This document shows positions 10,711 to 21,933 of a DNA stretch of 64,000 nucleotides, one piece after another. Origin of the DNA: Raffaelea ambrosiae. Taxonomy: Eukaryota > Ascomycota > Sordariomycetes > Ophiostomatales > Ophiostomataceae. How positions within the stretch are numbered: position 1 is the first letter of the stretch; each line of letters begins with the position of its first letter. The translations under genes were made by a program, and so were the position numbers. Location: contig PCDI01000003.1 of the NCBI GenBank assembly GCA_002778195.1, positions 1,402,295 through 1,466,294 of the forward strand, written 5' to 3'. Below the pieces are notes generated by a model that did no database searches, was not told where the DNA came from, and worked only from the letters and a program-made list of their open reading frames with translations.

Positions 10711-12686
10711 TCACCACCGTCCTCGGCCGCGACCTCGTCCACGGCCACGACCAAAGCCTCCACCTCCTCCACGATAGCCCCCTCTACCCCCGTATCCTCC
10801 TCCCCGTCCTCCGTAGTGCCCGCCGCCTCTGTGATTGCCACCGCCTCCACCCCCGCGAAAGTTTGCTGAGACAGGCGGCCCCTTCAGCTTCCGCTCGGCC
10901 CTCTCTTCCTCAGACGCGTTCCAAAGGTTGGGCACTCCAACAAGCGTACAGAATGCTTCTGTCTGCGGGTTCGTATATTCATCAGGCTGGCCAGTCGCGT
11001 ACGTGTCGGGCTTGCCTGGAATAGGCGTAAAAACGGGTGCTGTCAAGGCAAAGTTGTTGGGCACCAGCAGCTGACCCTTGGACACAATGTTCTCCTCGAC
11101 CCACGCTCGCTCCGTCTCTATCAATTCACGGTAGTGTTCCTCGCCTTGGTTGGCTGGCGTATGTGCACTCGGATCGCCGATGATGAGCTCCTTGGCGAAT
11201 ACACGTGTAATGGCGAGCCACTCTGGGTCGTACTCAAGTCGGTAGCGGCCGGGCAGGCCGCTGTCCTCGTTGTTGGGTGGGTGAGCAGCAGCCTCAGCAG
11301 CGCTCACCGGAGGGATTTCGCAGAGCTGCAGGTAATGCCGTCCAGGTAGGCACTTGTCCAACGCCAGGAAGCGGACAACCTTGTTGGTGATTGTAGGCGG
11401 CACAGGCTGGCCGGGAATCTGTCTCTGTCCTGTCTGCTGGGCTTGCGGACGTGTGAAACTAGCCGGAAGCTGAGCTAGAAGTTCACTGGGCACACCTTGG
11501 ATGCTGCTTGTAGCTGCTTCCGGGACTGCTTTGCTTTTGTCCGTTGACTTATCATTGGCTTCTGCCGATGTCTCGGGAGTGACCGATTCGGAAGCTTTCT
11601 CTGCGGTTGCGGGTTCTCCGATATCGGCATCGTCGTCGTCCATGTCCAGTTCAATTTCATCCGGGTTGTCCACCTTGGCCGGACCTACCGGTGTTTCAGT
11701 GGAAGGCGGTGGGAGGTCCAGTTTTTTTTCTGTCACTAGCTCATGCAGAGTTTCTTCTGCCCCAGCCCTTTTTTGGGTCCCGTTTCCGGCAGGCTCATGT
11801 TCCTCGTCGTAACGCTTGATGGCCGAGTACTTGATGTGCAGATGTGCTGAGAACCAGTACGGGGGGCGCAGCCGGTCCATGATGTATTCGGCGGCAACGC
11901 TGCCCAGCGTGCCGTCATGAGACTCGTTCCGAAACATCGGCTTCTTGCGGAACAACCAGGCCGAATTTCCGTGCTTTTCAATGGCCCGTGGCCAGTCGTG
12001 GCTGATGCCCACGTCCACGGGTTCACGCAGCTGCAGCAACTTGCGCACGTCAATCTCCCGCACGTGGTAGAAGCTTTTGACATCGTCTGGGCTGAAAGGC
12101 AGACGTTCATGGTGGGTCTTGCGGTAATCGAAGCCTTTCCAAATTCCACTGAGCCCGGCAATGCGCAGAGGGCCCAGCCGCAGAACATTGGCGGCGCCCC
12201 AGTAGTAGATGTTGGGGGCCACCCACCCGCCGTAAAATAACTCCCAGAGGTAGCTGGCGGCCTCGTGATTTCCGCCGACAAAGACGGTCAGATAAGGGGC
12301 TGTGCGCTCGCCAGAGTAATAAGCGTAGAAATCGCCCAACTCGCGGTACTTGACAGGCACCGACATGACTGTCAGATCCGAGGCATTTCGCGTTGCCTGT
12401 TTCTGTCAGAACTTATGCTTCTAAAGTGACCAAGATGGATTTGTTAGAAATAGAGTTTCTTGCCTGAAAATCGCCCCCAATAATGAGGAGGTCAACTCCA
12501 TCCCAGCCGCGTGCTTGACATGCCGTCTGCACAGAGGCGTAGATCGCATGCAGAGTGCCGTGTCCCTGGAAGAAGAAGAAAAAGTCAGTATGGTGGGGTC
12601 TCAATTTGGCTCTACAGAGTGGCAATGCTTACGCAGCCTTCTATGGCGACGCGGACCCCGTCTGTCTCGAAGATTTCGGTCGACAT
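10711..12686 (-). CDS. dbr1: RNA lariat debranching enzyme Dbr1
   Basis: Exons on the minus strand: 12686-12633, 12565-12464 and 12396-10711; 613 residues. Dbr1 is a nuclear metallophosphoesterase that hydrolyses the 2'-5' bond of excised intron lariats. Visible motifs: EGCGHG (16-21), GGDFQATRN (48-56), GNHE (94-97), SHDWP (~182) and HLHIKYSA (~241). The second half carries the Dbr1 C-terminal domain (FLALDKCLPGRHYLQL), preceded by an acidic low-complexity segment. The last ~50 residues are RGG/GGR-rich, which suggests RNA binding or methylation. Intron 2 (12397-12463) has a GC donor (CAG|GCAAGA) with a CTAAC branch; it is the only join that restores FQ-ATRNASDLTVMSVPVKYR. The enzyme that processes lariats thus itself depends on a GC-AG intron. 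Confidence 0.93.
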
Positions 12687-13658
12687 TCTTGAGACAGGCT
12701 GTTCTGGCCTGTGTGGTTTGTTTGCTTTTTGGACATCGTGGAATGGAAAAGTCGATGTGCTTTTCAAATGTCGAGCCTTCCTAATATGGTTGATATCACG
12801 TGTAGTCATGTTAGCCCACCACGTGACACCCAGCCTCCTCTTACGGTGATTGCAGAAAAACTTGCACCCGTTGCCAGGTATCTTTCTTAACCCTACTCCG
12901 CCCCACATTAGTAGAATAGGTAAGAGAGACGGCAGGGGAGAACTTCTGGCAAATGTCTGCATTTTTCTGTGATTTTTACTGTACGCGTCAGAGCCGCGTT
13001 AACAACTATCACCACTTTCACCGTGGTACTGCTTTTTAACCACGGCCAGAAATGGAAGAAAGAGATTGCACTTACTCTTAATATAGAAATTGATCAAGTC
13101 AAACGAGCTCTTTATAACTCGGACCGAGAGAAGCGCAGCAGAAAGAGTTCAGTTCCTACCGAATCCACTATAAAAGTGTTCACTGTTGACTGACTTTTCA
13201 GCGGGAGTTAGAGGTGGTGCCAGTGAGGATGAAAGTAATGGTAGTGGTTAAACCCAACGAGACGTATACTAAATATTGGCAGGAAGGAAATATTTACACC
13301 TGTTTTATTACTAAGCTTTTTCCGTCTTGCCAGGCCTTTTCGACTGACACAGTACTTATTGAAAGGGCGAGTTTTCCAGGGTAGGCAATAGTACAACGAC
13401 AGCGCTTTACACCCCAGGCTTGCTTCTTCTTCTTCTTCTTTTGGTGACTTTAATGTACTGGTATTTCCTTTATATAAGTGTTTGGCTGAAGTTGAGTGAT
13501 TGATTTCGCTGTTGTGTTGGGTTTCTAAAGAGTATCTACCTGAATTGAAAATTTGTATGTACGAGTCGTTCAAAACTAAACCAAGGAACACTATTCTTCC
13601 TTCGATTTTCGTCTTCTTGTTTCTCAGTTTCCTGTTATATTTGCCTCCCGTCTGTGCC
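12687..13658. other. AT-rich gap between DBR1 and the MFSD1-like transporter
   Basis: Contains the DBR1 promoter and, at 12969-13193, a plus-strand ORF with helix-turn-helix-like sequence that may be a transposon relic (described separately). A TATAAAAG motif at about 13170 is followed by a 51-residue ORF starting near 13229 of unknown significance. Base composition is clearly more AT-rich than the flanking genes. Confidence 0.5.
12969..13193 (+). pseudogene. Possible remnant of a Tc1/mariner-like transposase N-terminal HTH
   Basis: A 74-residue open frame reads WKKEIALTLNIEIDQVKRAL followed by a Lys/Arg/Ser stretch. The pattern 'x-E-I-A-x-x-L-N-I-x-x-x-Q-V-x-x-A' then a basic stretch resembles the N-terminal DNA-binding helices of fungal Tc1/mariner transposases. 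No DDE catalytic part is seen downstream and I saw no terminal inverted repeats. The local AT-richness fits an old element. The resemblance is by eye only; it could be a chance ORF. Confidence 0.3.
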
Positions 13659-15423
13659 TTATTCGTTGTTTCCTGTCGCCACGCCCCAGAAGTAGGCCGC
13701 CCACGAGCCGAGAACAAGAATGACAACGGCGAAGAGAGCATACATGCTGAGCTTTCTGTTGCATTCAGCTCTTCTGTCCGATTCGAACTTTTCCCTACGG
13801 GCATTGATAATTTTGCCGTTGAGAAGCCTCTTGGTTCGGCTCCACTGCAGACGACCCAGGTCGATGTTAAAGTGACCAACGGCAACAAGAACAACGCCGA
13901 CAACCAGGGAACCGGCAGCCAGAACGGCATACACAATCACAACATGATCGTAACTGTCGTTGTCCTTGTCTTGGATCACGCCGGTGATAACACGCACAAT
14001 AATATTCATGCCGTTGTTGATGGCAATCTTGACTGCATACGCAGATCCGAAGACTTCCTGGTACCACATGCTGGTGCGAATCGAGTCGATGATCACGGTT
14101 GGGCCCAGTGACGAAGCAAAGGCGTAGAAACCAAAGGAAGCTGCTGTTCCCTTAACAGTGCCACCCCATGCCACGAGAGACATGGACAAGAACATGAGGG
14201 TGCCGCAAACAAGCATGATGGTCAGACGTTGGCCGTACTTGTCGATGACGATGCCCAGAATGGGAACCAAGAAAAAGCCCATGTACTGCGAGAGAGCCGA
14301 GTACCAGCCTGCCTCGACGGCCGACACTTTGAAGCGCTGCTCTGCCAACTCAGTGGCATTCGACGAGAACACCGACGCAGTGCTTGTCTGGAAAAGGGTG
14401 AAGCAAGCCACCATCCAGAAAGTCCATGGCAGCTGCAGAACCTTGCGCAGCTCGAGCTTCTTGTTGCTCTCAGTCAGCGTCTCGCCCGTGGCTGGGTCGT
14501 TCAAGCGGTCACTGAAGCGCTTGTGACACCATCGTGTGAAAATGTAAAACACAACGGTCATGACATTGGTAAATATGTTCATCACCACAGCCATCCAATA
14601 GACCCAGCTGAAGTCGCCGAGGTTCTTGGAGATGATGTTGGCTGTGGCTTTGCCGACAAAGGAGCCGATCTTTCCCAGGCCCAATTCAAAGCCAAGAGTT
14701 GAAGCAAAACCATCAGATGGTGCGAACCACGACGAGAAGACCTTGTACTGGGCGACCTGGGTGGCAACATCGCCAAAAGCCTGGATGACGATGCCACCGA
14801 TCATGAACCGATAACTCCGGACGGTTGTGGCGGCAGCGACTAGAATGGCGCCGATACTGTAGATGATGTTGCCCCAGACCATGGCACCTGGCTTGTTAGC
14901 ATCGAGTGTATCAGAGGCTCCTATTTGGTCGGGAAAGAACTGGGTAGCAATGCTTACTGGCACCACCGACACGGTCCGTCAAGGGACCCATGAAAAGGAT
15001 GAGAGCCGTCTTGATGAAATCTTCACTGGCCTCCAGAAGCGCATATTGGGAGTTGTTGATGCTCAGTTTCTTCAAAAGGGAAGAGAGAAATGTTAGTCTT
15101 CTTGAACATGTAAGTGGACTCAAAATGAGAAACTCTCCTACCTTCTTGAGGGTGCTCTTCATTGCACCTGTGACGCCGCTGCTCCAGTGTGAGCCGAAAC
15201 CAATGCAGGAGACCAAAATGACAGAGATGATCTTGAGGCTCATCGGGACCTTTTGGCTTCTCCCACCAACACTGCGTAGCGAGGCAGAGTCGTTGTCGCC
15301 AGCGCCAGGGACAACCCCGGTTTGCAACGTGCGGGCTTCCTTGTCTCCATCATGGGTGTCGGATCCATTTTCGCTCCCAGAATTGGGGCCTTTCTCCAGC
15401 GCTTGTCCCGGCGTGGATGACAT
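13659..15423 (-). CDS. MFS transporter, MFSD1-like
   Basis: Exons on the minus strand: 15423-15142, 15069-14958 and 14887-13659; introns 72 and 70 bp with CTAAC branch sites. Product 540 residues. A hydrophilic Ser/Asp-rich N-terminus (1-60) precedes about twelve membrane segments. The first loop reads SINNSQYALLEASEDFIKTA then MGPLTDRVGGASAMVWGN, the MFS loop signature as found in MFSD1-type carriers (lysosomal/vacuolar peptide exporters in animals). The second half has the repeat signature GIVIDKYGQR. The substrate in fungi is not established; vacuolar location is an inference. The second intron is required: reading through replaces GGASAMVWGN with a non-homologous segment. Confidence 0.8.
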
Positions 15424-16889
15424 TGTAAAGATGATTTGCTGATCTCTTCCTTTCTATCGACGTCGACAAGTGTTGCCGAGTATTGCCTTTGAGGTTAAGA
15501 TCTTGCTCTTCCAATTCCGACAACAAGAGCAGGGCGCAACTCCAGGTTTTGTACTTGTCGAGGAGGGAACATTTTCTTTACCTTTTACGGCTCTCTCTCT
15601 TTTTTTTTTCAGTCTCTTTTCTCTTCTTTCCTGTCCCAGCAATGTGCCCACTAGAGTCTTGGGGCTACGTCGATATGGAGTCTCCGTCTTGGCAGACAAA
15701 TACTCGTAATCCACAGCGACCCGGTTTCTTGGCTGGTCCGTCCCTAGCCTCATTTGTCGTTATGGTCCGATGCACGGAGTTACGTATGCCCCCATTATCA
15801 ATCACATCTTATCTGATCCCGAGGAAACATGAAACTGCTGCCAGAGCAGCCCATGACCCCCATGTACTTTTGTCCCTCCAGCTTTGGCAATGCCTGTTCG
15901 CAGCTTGTCTACTTCAAGCCCTAGCAAATCAGAGTTCCACCGGACTAGTGCGTGCCAAGGGGCCGCGAAAAGTACCACATGGGTAAAAGTAGCACTGAGA
16001 GCTGTGTTAGTTTTAGAGTTTGCTCCGAGAAACGTGTCCGGCACTTACCTGAGAGTTTTCTAAGACCGTGAACATTTCTCGCGGAAGACTACATACATAA
16101 TCGTATCTCAGAGCCTCTGCTGTGCATACACGCACCCTTGTCTTCCCCAGAGGCTTCTGCCAAGTCTGTTGAACCAAATTGATCTCACCGAATGTTTCTG
16201 CGAGCCAGGAGCGAGTTATTTACACAACAAAAATTTCCCATGCTTATTGTGCATGTTGCATCGAGCTTTTCTGGCCCTGCGAAGCTTTTCCATGTCCCAG
16301 TGGGACCCGCAGTACTGGGCAATATCAACCAATCCGAAGAGCAGCACTAAGTGGAAGAAGTAAATTCTCACTGTTACTTTTTTCAAGGAGAAAACTTTTT
16401 CGTGCCCGCCATTCGTCTATTTCAGATTTCAACCCCCCTCCCCCCCCCAACATATCTGACGGACACTCCGACAATTTCCCTATGGTGGACGGTTTACGCT
16501 ACCATGTCTTGATCCAGACTACCTAAATCCTGAGCACTCTTGTATGCCCAGATGAAGCACTCGGGTACTTGGACATACTCGTACGACGATCTAGACTATC
16601 TTTTTTTGTTTTTCAAGGCCAGACTTTTCTTTCCGTCTGGGCGAACTTGGAAACGAACCATGGCACACGTGGCTTTGTGGGCCAGCAAAGAAACATGCTC
16701 GCGTACGTGGCTCGGGGTCTGCAAACTCTGCCGATCTCTTCATAACCCCGAGCAGTGGTAGCGATGGCTGCCGGCGCCTACTATTTTGTCTATCGTACCA
16801 ATCTCTAAGTCTATGTTCGTATGTCTGCATTGCCAAGCCAAGTGAGAAGCTTGGCTTCACGACGATCTGGGTGTGTGGGTGATGTGATT
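15424..16889. other. Intergenic region between the two tandem MFS genes
   Basis: 5' region of the MFSD1-like gene and 3' region of the multi-exon transporter. It contains a pyrimidine-rich tract at 15590-15640 and a C-rich tract at 16434-16449. Short ORFs show no family resemblance. Confidence 0.5.
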
Positions 16890-19168
16890 TCAGGATTTGT
16901 TGTCCCGGCGCTCGCTGTCTTCAGCAGCAGATCTTTCTCCCTCTTCGCCCACAAGCCTGGCCTGCCCGGTCTTTCGCTTGTCTTGCCATACGAAACCAAA
17001 GTGAATGACAACGTAGAGAAATGTGCAAAATACTGCGAAACCAATATACACTTTTGCCCCAAGTGTCCACAACGGTGCCTCCTTTGCAGGGAACGCCGCC
17101 AGAGGTACTGTGGCACTGATAATGTAAGACATCACTGTACCTGTGGCAAAGAGAACGGTGCGGACTTGGGGCTCGTGCTGCAGATGGTCCGTCCCCCAAG
17201 CACACAACAACATTGTCGAAACACTACTCGATCAGTAAACAGGACACGATGATCACACCGTAGGTGGCAGCGACAACGTACCCTCCGACATAGTTTAAAT
17301 ACCAGCCAGCCATATATGTGTGGCGGTTTTCTGGCCGTACGATGATAATGGACAAGGACGTTATACTGATGGCCTAGAGTTCGACTTCAGCATTGCCTCC
17401 TTATAGACATGAGTCTCTGAGCAGAGCGCAGCATACCGAGTGAAGAAGCAACCAGGGCAGACGCGTGTGATACCGTTTGTTGAAGTGGTCACTGGCTCGC
17501 CCAAATATGATCTCCGCTACAAATTGGATCGCCTGGCCACCGATAGGTAGATAGTTGAGCATGGCGGTAGAGCTGCCAGAAGGTTTAGTGCCACGTTCCG
17601 CTAGCAAGAAACGACAGAGAGTGGGAACTGTAGACGCACTATGTCTTGGATCCGTCGGGGTTCTTAAGGGACTTGAGCCAGAGGTTGTAATAACTCGATG
17701 GCGTAGTGTTGCCACCGAAGCACCAAGCAACTACGACAAGGCTGTTAGTAGAGTGCACATGGCGGACAATGGCAGAATGTGCATACCAGAAATAGCCCAA
17801 AGCTGCCAAAACGTGAAGCAACGCACAAAGGACTTTAGCGTCAAGCCTACCTGAGGCTTACGACCAACACGTCGCAGACGTGCCTGGGCAATTTCTGCGT
17901 TACGCCCATAGTCAGCTTAAGAAGAAGCGCGTCTTATTCTATCCAGTTCTCTCTTACGCATATGCCTCGGCTTCATGATGAATTTAGAGAGCGGGTTTTG
18001 TCGATCCGGCTTCAAGCTATGTTAGCTGCTTATGATAGGAAGATGTCTTGTAGCATGGACAGAAAAAGCGAACTTACATAACCAGGGAGCAAGAAGTATG
18101 CCAAAATTGCCACCGAAATAGTACAAACACCCTATGCAGAAACATGTCAAGTTGGCAGCTCCATCAGACGAGGAGTTGTTTAGAAATGCGGCCAGCCAAG
18201 GAAAATACCACGTACGTTGATAATGAAGGCCCATCTCCAACCCGATCGACCAAGAGCGCCGCTCAAGTTCTCTGCCAAGGAAGCCTGCATAACACCTGAG
18301 ATCATGGCACCGGTCGGCTGGGCAATGTTATAGAGACTCATGCGCAGGGCGACCTCTTCGGGAAGATACCACTGGCTAAGACTTGAGTTAGTAGAGCCTA
18401 TAGAAGACACGAGGTAGTAACCTCAACAAACCTAATCATGGTAATATAAGCAGGCCAGGCGGTGCCCTCGAAGAATCCGACCAGGAAACGTAGTCCATAT
18501 GCCTATGAATCCCAACGATTAGTGGCCGAAGACATGGTGGCAGACTCCAAACCATTTGTTACATACTTCATGAGAACTCTTGACAGTGGAAAGGCAGCAA
18601 GTAAACACCCCCCATAGAACCTATGGACTTGTTAGCATTGGGAATTTGAATGGTTCGTTGGGTGAATGCATGAAGGAATACTTCGCAGGTGGGTAGCCAA
18701 ATGGCGGGACCAAAGTGTGATATGATAATACTTGACGGGTAAAGCATAATCATGTATCCAATGCTGTGCCGATATTAGTAGCTTAACCATGAATGAAGTA
18801 TGGTAAAGACAGAACAAACTTGAAGTATGTAGTGAAGTAATTAAGCTCGTTTCCATAAAGAAACAGCTCTTCCTTCATTCCAGAGACGTAGGCATTGCTC
18901 TGGTTGTGTCAACCATTGTGATACTCCAGAATGAAATGATGGAGCATATTTAAGCTTAAAAACCTACAAAGTTCGATTGGTCGATGTATTTGAATACATA
19001 ACCCAGAAAGCCAACGAGGAGGAGGGTCAAATCCAGCCTCCAAAGAAAAGCGCGTTCTTCTTTCGGATCAATGTAGTCGTCTTCAGGGATGGCCACGTGC
19101 TGCTCCTGGGCAACTTCGGTGGCTGTCTCCTTGTTGGTGTCATCGGTGTTTCTGTGTAAGACACCCAT
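16890..19168 (-). CDS. Dal5-family MFS transporter (anion:cation symporter type), 13 exons
   Basis: Minus-strand exons: 19168-18968, 18899-18820, 18763-18682, 18620-18567, 18502-18432, 18375-18216, 18131-18078, 18009-17958, 17894-17787, 17730-17640, 17572-17437, 17373-17282, 17223-16890. The join gives 504 residues without stops. Landmarks: GYVFKYIDQSNFSNAYVSGM, IGYMIMLYPSSIIISHFGPA, RFLVGFFEGTAWPAYITM, SQWYLPEEVALRMSLYN, SGALGRSGWRWAFIIN, GGNTTPSSYYNLWLKSLKNP, MLNYLPIGGQAIQF, HTYMAGWYLNYVG and a basic C-tail. These belong to the Dal5/Liz1 group importing allantoate, pantothenate, biotin, nicotinate and similar anions; the sequence fits the pantothenate/vitamin-like branch best, but the substrate cannot be read off. 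Every intron (about 50-90 bp) has a GT donor and AG acceptor and most have a clear branch site. The start at 19168 is the first ATG in frame; an upstream ATG at 19260 is in another frame. Confidence 0.88.
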
Positions 19169-20752
19169 TTTGTCAGATATTGCGGAGTTGAGCGGACGGG
19201 AGCGCCTGAAAACAAGGCAATCAGGGGTTCTTTCGTGCTTTCACTTTCTTCTCCTGTCATTAAAGATATTCACTGCGTCTCTCTTGAACAATACATCGAA
19301 TCCCATCAAATTGCTACGGACATGACTGACTATATACGGATGTATGTATCCAGCTGTCGTCACCGGGAGTGGACGAATCGTGATTGACCTAAAACACGCA
19401 CCACACGCATAACATCAACAAGTATGATGAAGACGTGCTTTGTACCGCCCCCGTATTTAATGCTTCCCAATGGTCTTCCACAAGTAGAAAGACCACAAAA
19501 CTAACATGAACAGAAGAAAATATGTTACATTATCAAGAGTTCACAAAAAAAAGTATTTATTTGCCGCGGTCGCAATCGTGGACAAACTAATCAAGAAACA
19601 GACGACAAATCGGCGCGCGGTCGAAGCAAGAAGACCGCAACTAATGTAGAATAGTTACACCGGTAGCAAACAGTACGGAACTGCAACATCACACCCATAT
19701 CGTAGGCGGATCACAAGCGACCCGTGCCGCAAGACAGCCCTATAATAGCCAATGTATTCACTAGGCTGGGCATCATTACACCAAGACCCGCATGTTGCGA
19801 TTTACATGAGCCAAGTGGCGAACGACTTGAACGGCGTACTAACGATGCTCCTATTCTGCATCTCACTACACATTTATGACTCTTAAACCCCATCAATGTG
19901 AATATGTTGGCGATACCCGTACATTGTTGAAGACCTCGGATATTGACATTGAAGCTGACAACTTGCTCTGGCTACTCTGGTGCCTGTGACAATTACATTG
20001 CAATCTACTACCCAAAAAGATTTTCAAGTTCAGAGGTAAGTGCGGCATTTGAATGATTCTGGTGAGAAATCAATGAGCAAGAGTTGAAATGTATGTCGTT
20101 ATGTGATTGCGTTGAATCTTAGTGGCCTGGGCTGGAGGGTGGGGGGGGGGACACATAATGCATAATGTCGCCGTCTTTGGGTGCCTGGACCGTGTCATGG
20201 TGTAGCTGAAAAACGGATGCAGAGCAAGACATGGAAGGAAATAGAGACACAATATTTCCGGGTATCACTTTGACAAATTAATGGCAGGACCATTTTTTGG
20301 AGTTGGACCTCATGAACGACGTCGAGGCGGTATTGGCAGGGCTGCAGGGGTGCTTTTTAGTGTCGACAACGAGTAGCCTGGAACTTGCCTTGCATGCTCA
20401 ATTGTAGACAATTAAACTATCAATTAACACATACCACTGGGCTACAAACCTACTGCACGATGATTTGAATTTGAGGACATTCGCGTTTATGGAAGGCTAG
20501 GCGAGTTGAAATGTGCACGAGTTTGCTGCAATAATCGCTAGAATTGAGCACAAGTACTAATTCCTTGTCCTTGTCTAGCCCTTCGAGATTTTGACATGTT
20601 TTTCTTAATCTTAAATGCCTCGCTCATTATTGCTTCGCCTGCACCAGCTAGAGGAAAGTTCGCAGATCTGTTGGATCGCCCCTGGCGACATAGCAAACCA
20701 AGACAGGATTGAACATTTACTAACGCAGAATCTCCACACGCAATGGTGTGCA

Positions 20753-20782
20753 AGCTGCAGCTGCAGCTGCAGCTGTCAGCTG
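20753..20782. repeat. AGCTGC hexamer repeat
   Basis: About four tandem copies of AGCTGC followed by GTCAGCTG. The block is largely self-complementary and could form a hairpin. Confidence 0.8.
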
Positions 20783-21490
20783 TGGTATCGGTGGGGGCCA
20801 GAGCAGTTAGATTGACGATCATTGGACTCGCATAACCAGAAGTGGTGTTTCCTTCATTAACAGATTTGCGCTACAATTTGAACCATTCGGTTGTACCGAG
20901 CATAGAATATTTGTCGAGCAATCTTCCAACGCCGATTGTTCGCAATGGGCGTATCCTTGCAATGTATGTTCCCAGAGTTCCAATCAACGCCCCAGGACAG
21001 TCCCGTAATAGGACAGGCAGTATTCGAACAGTCTGGGGTACAGCGTTCTGGGTGCCTGGGAAGCCCGTCATGTTGACCTCGCCCGCCATCCGTGGGGATT
21101 TATTCTATATCTGGATGTACTTAGACAAACGATTGTCAAACAACCATGCCTGTTGAAGTTATGCTTATTTAAAAGTCAACTTGCTTTGTCTGGGGAAAAG
21201 CCTGGCAACATCCAGCTTATCCACAAATTAAAATAGTGCCGCTGAAAACTTCTGCCACAACGACAATATGCGTTGCTATGATGCCCCCAGTCTACATCCA
21301 TTGAGATTTCGTTTATTGGCCGTCCCGACTTGTTTCTCAAATCGTTGACCGTAGCTTTATGTTCACTTGGATTTGGCGTTGTCAACCGAGAATTTTTTTG
21401 AGCAAGTGCGGGGAAAAACCGTCGGAGGCCGACGACATCCAATCTGACCGGCGGTCGAGTCCGGCATGCCCGACGCCTGATTGGCTGGCC

Positions 21491-21498
21491 TGACGTCA
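21491..21498. promoter_or_regulatory. CRE-type palindrome TGACGTCA
   Basis: A perfect 8-bp TGACGTCA lies 436 bp upstream of the xanthine dehydrogenase start. It is the binding consensus of bZIP ATF/CREB-type factors. Function here is inferred from motif and position only. Confidence 0.45.
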
Positions 21499-21639
21499 GC
21501 GCTTCGACATCAACAGACAAAAGCTACCCGCAGGTACTAGTCTTCTCCACGCTCTAACTAATTAATTAGCAAATACGGAGTAACTAAGGTATGCGGGAAA
21601 GGTGATGAACAAGAGGTTGCGGGCGAGCCGGCCGCCCTT

Positions 21640-21762
21640 CTTATCTCGCAGCTTGAGCAGGCCACACAGTGTCACGATAAAGGAGGGGTGACCGTTTGCC
21701 CTTTTTTTTTCTTTTTTTTTTCTCTCGTTCCTGCGTCCCTTTCCCCGGGCGCACTGTTATCT
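21640..21762. promoter_or_regulatory. Cluster of GATA (AreA/NIT2-type) sites upstream of xanthine dehydrogenase
   Basis: Three HGATAR-like motifs fall within 300 bp of the ATG at 21934: CTTATCT at 21640-21646 (GATAAG on the minus strand), GATAAA at 21676-21681 and TTATCT at 21757-21762 (AGATAA on the minus strand). Purine catabolic genes of filamentous fungi are under AreA/NIT2 nitrogen control, so this fits expectation. Confidence 0.5.
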
Positions 21763-21933
21763 GGGAAAAGCAATACCATTGGGATTGTTTTCTGCGTTTT
21801 CTACAGAGGAAAGAACATCGAAAACACGACAAACGCACCCCAAAGCAGCAGGAGCGCCCCAGCTCCTTAGTCATTGGCAAGTACCTCTTGCCGTGAGGGA
21901 CCCCGAAGAGACCTCTACGGACCGCCCACCATC

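Larger units (their letters stand above)
19169..21933. other. 2.8 kb divergent intergenic region between transporter and xanthine dehydrogenase
   Basis: No gene recognised on either strand; the longer frames start at non-ATG codons. It holds an (AGCTGC)n block at 20753-20782, a CRE palindrome and clustered GATA sites near xanthine dehydrogenase (listed separately). It is mostly AT-rich between 19.4 and 21.2 kb. Confidence 0.5.

Noticed and set aside
21422..21434. TCGG-AGG-CCGA palindrome as a UaY purine-activator site upstream of xanthine dehydrogenase
   Set aside because: The UaY consensus as I recall it needs a 6-bp spacer (TCGG-N6-CCGA); the spacer here is 3 bp.
20842..21520. Possible small genes on both strands upstream of xanthine dehydrogenase
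   Set aside because: The main frames begin at GTG or TTG, have no recognisable motif and lie in promoter-like sequence.
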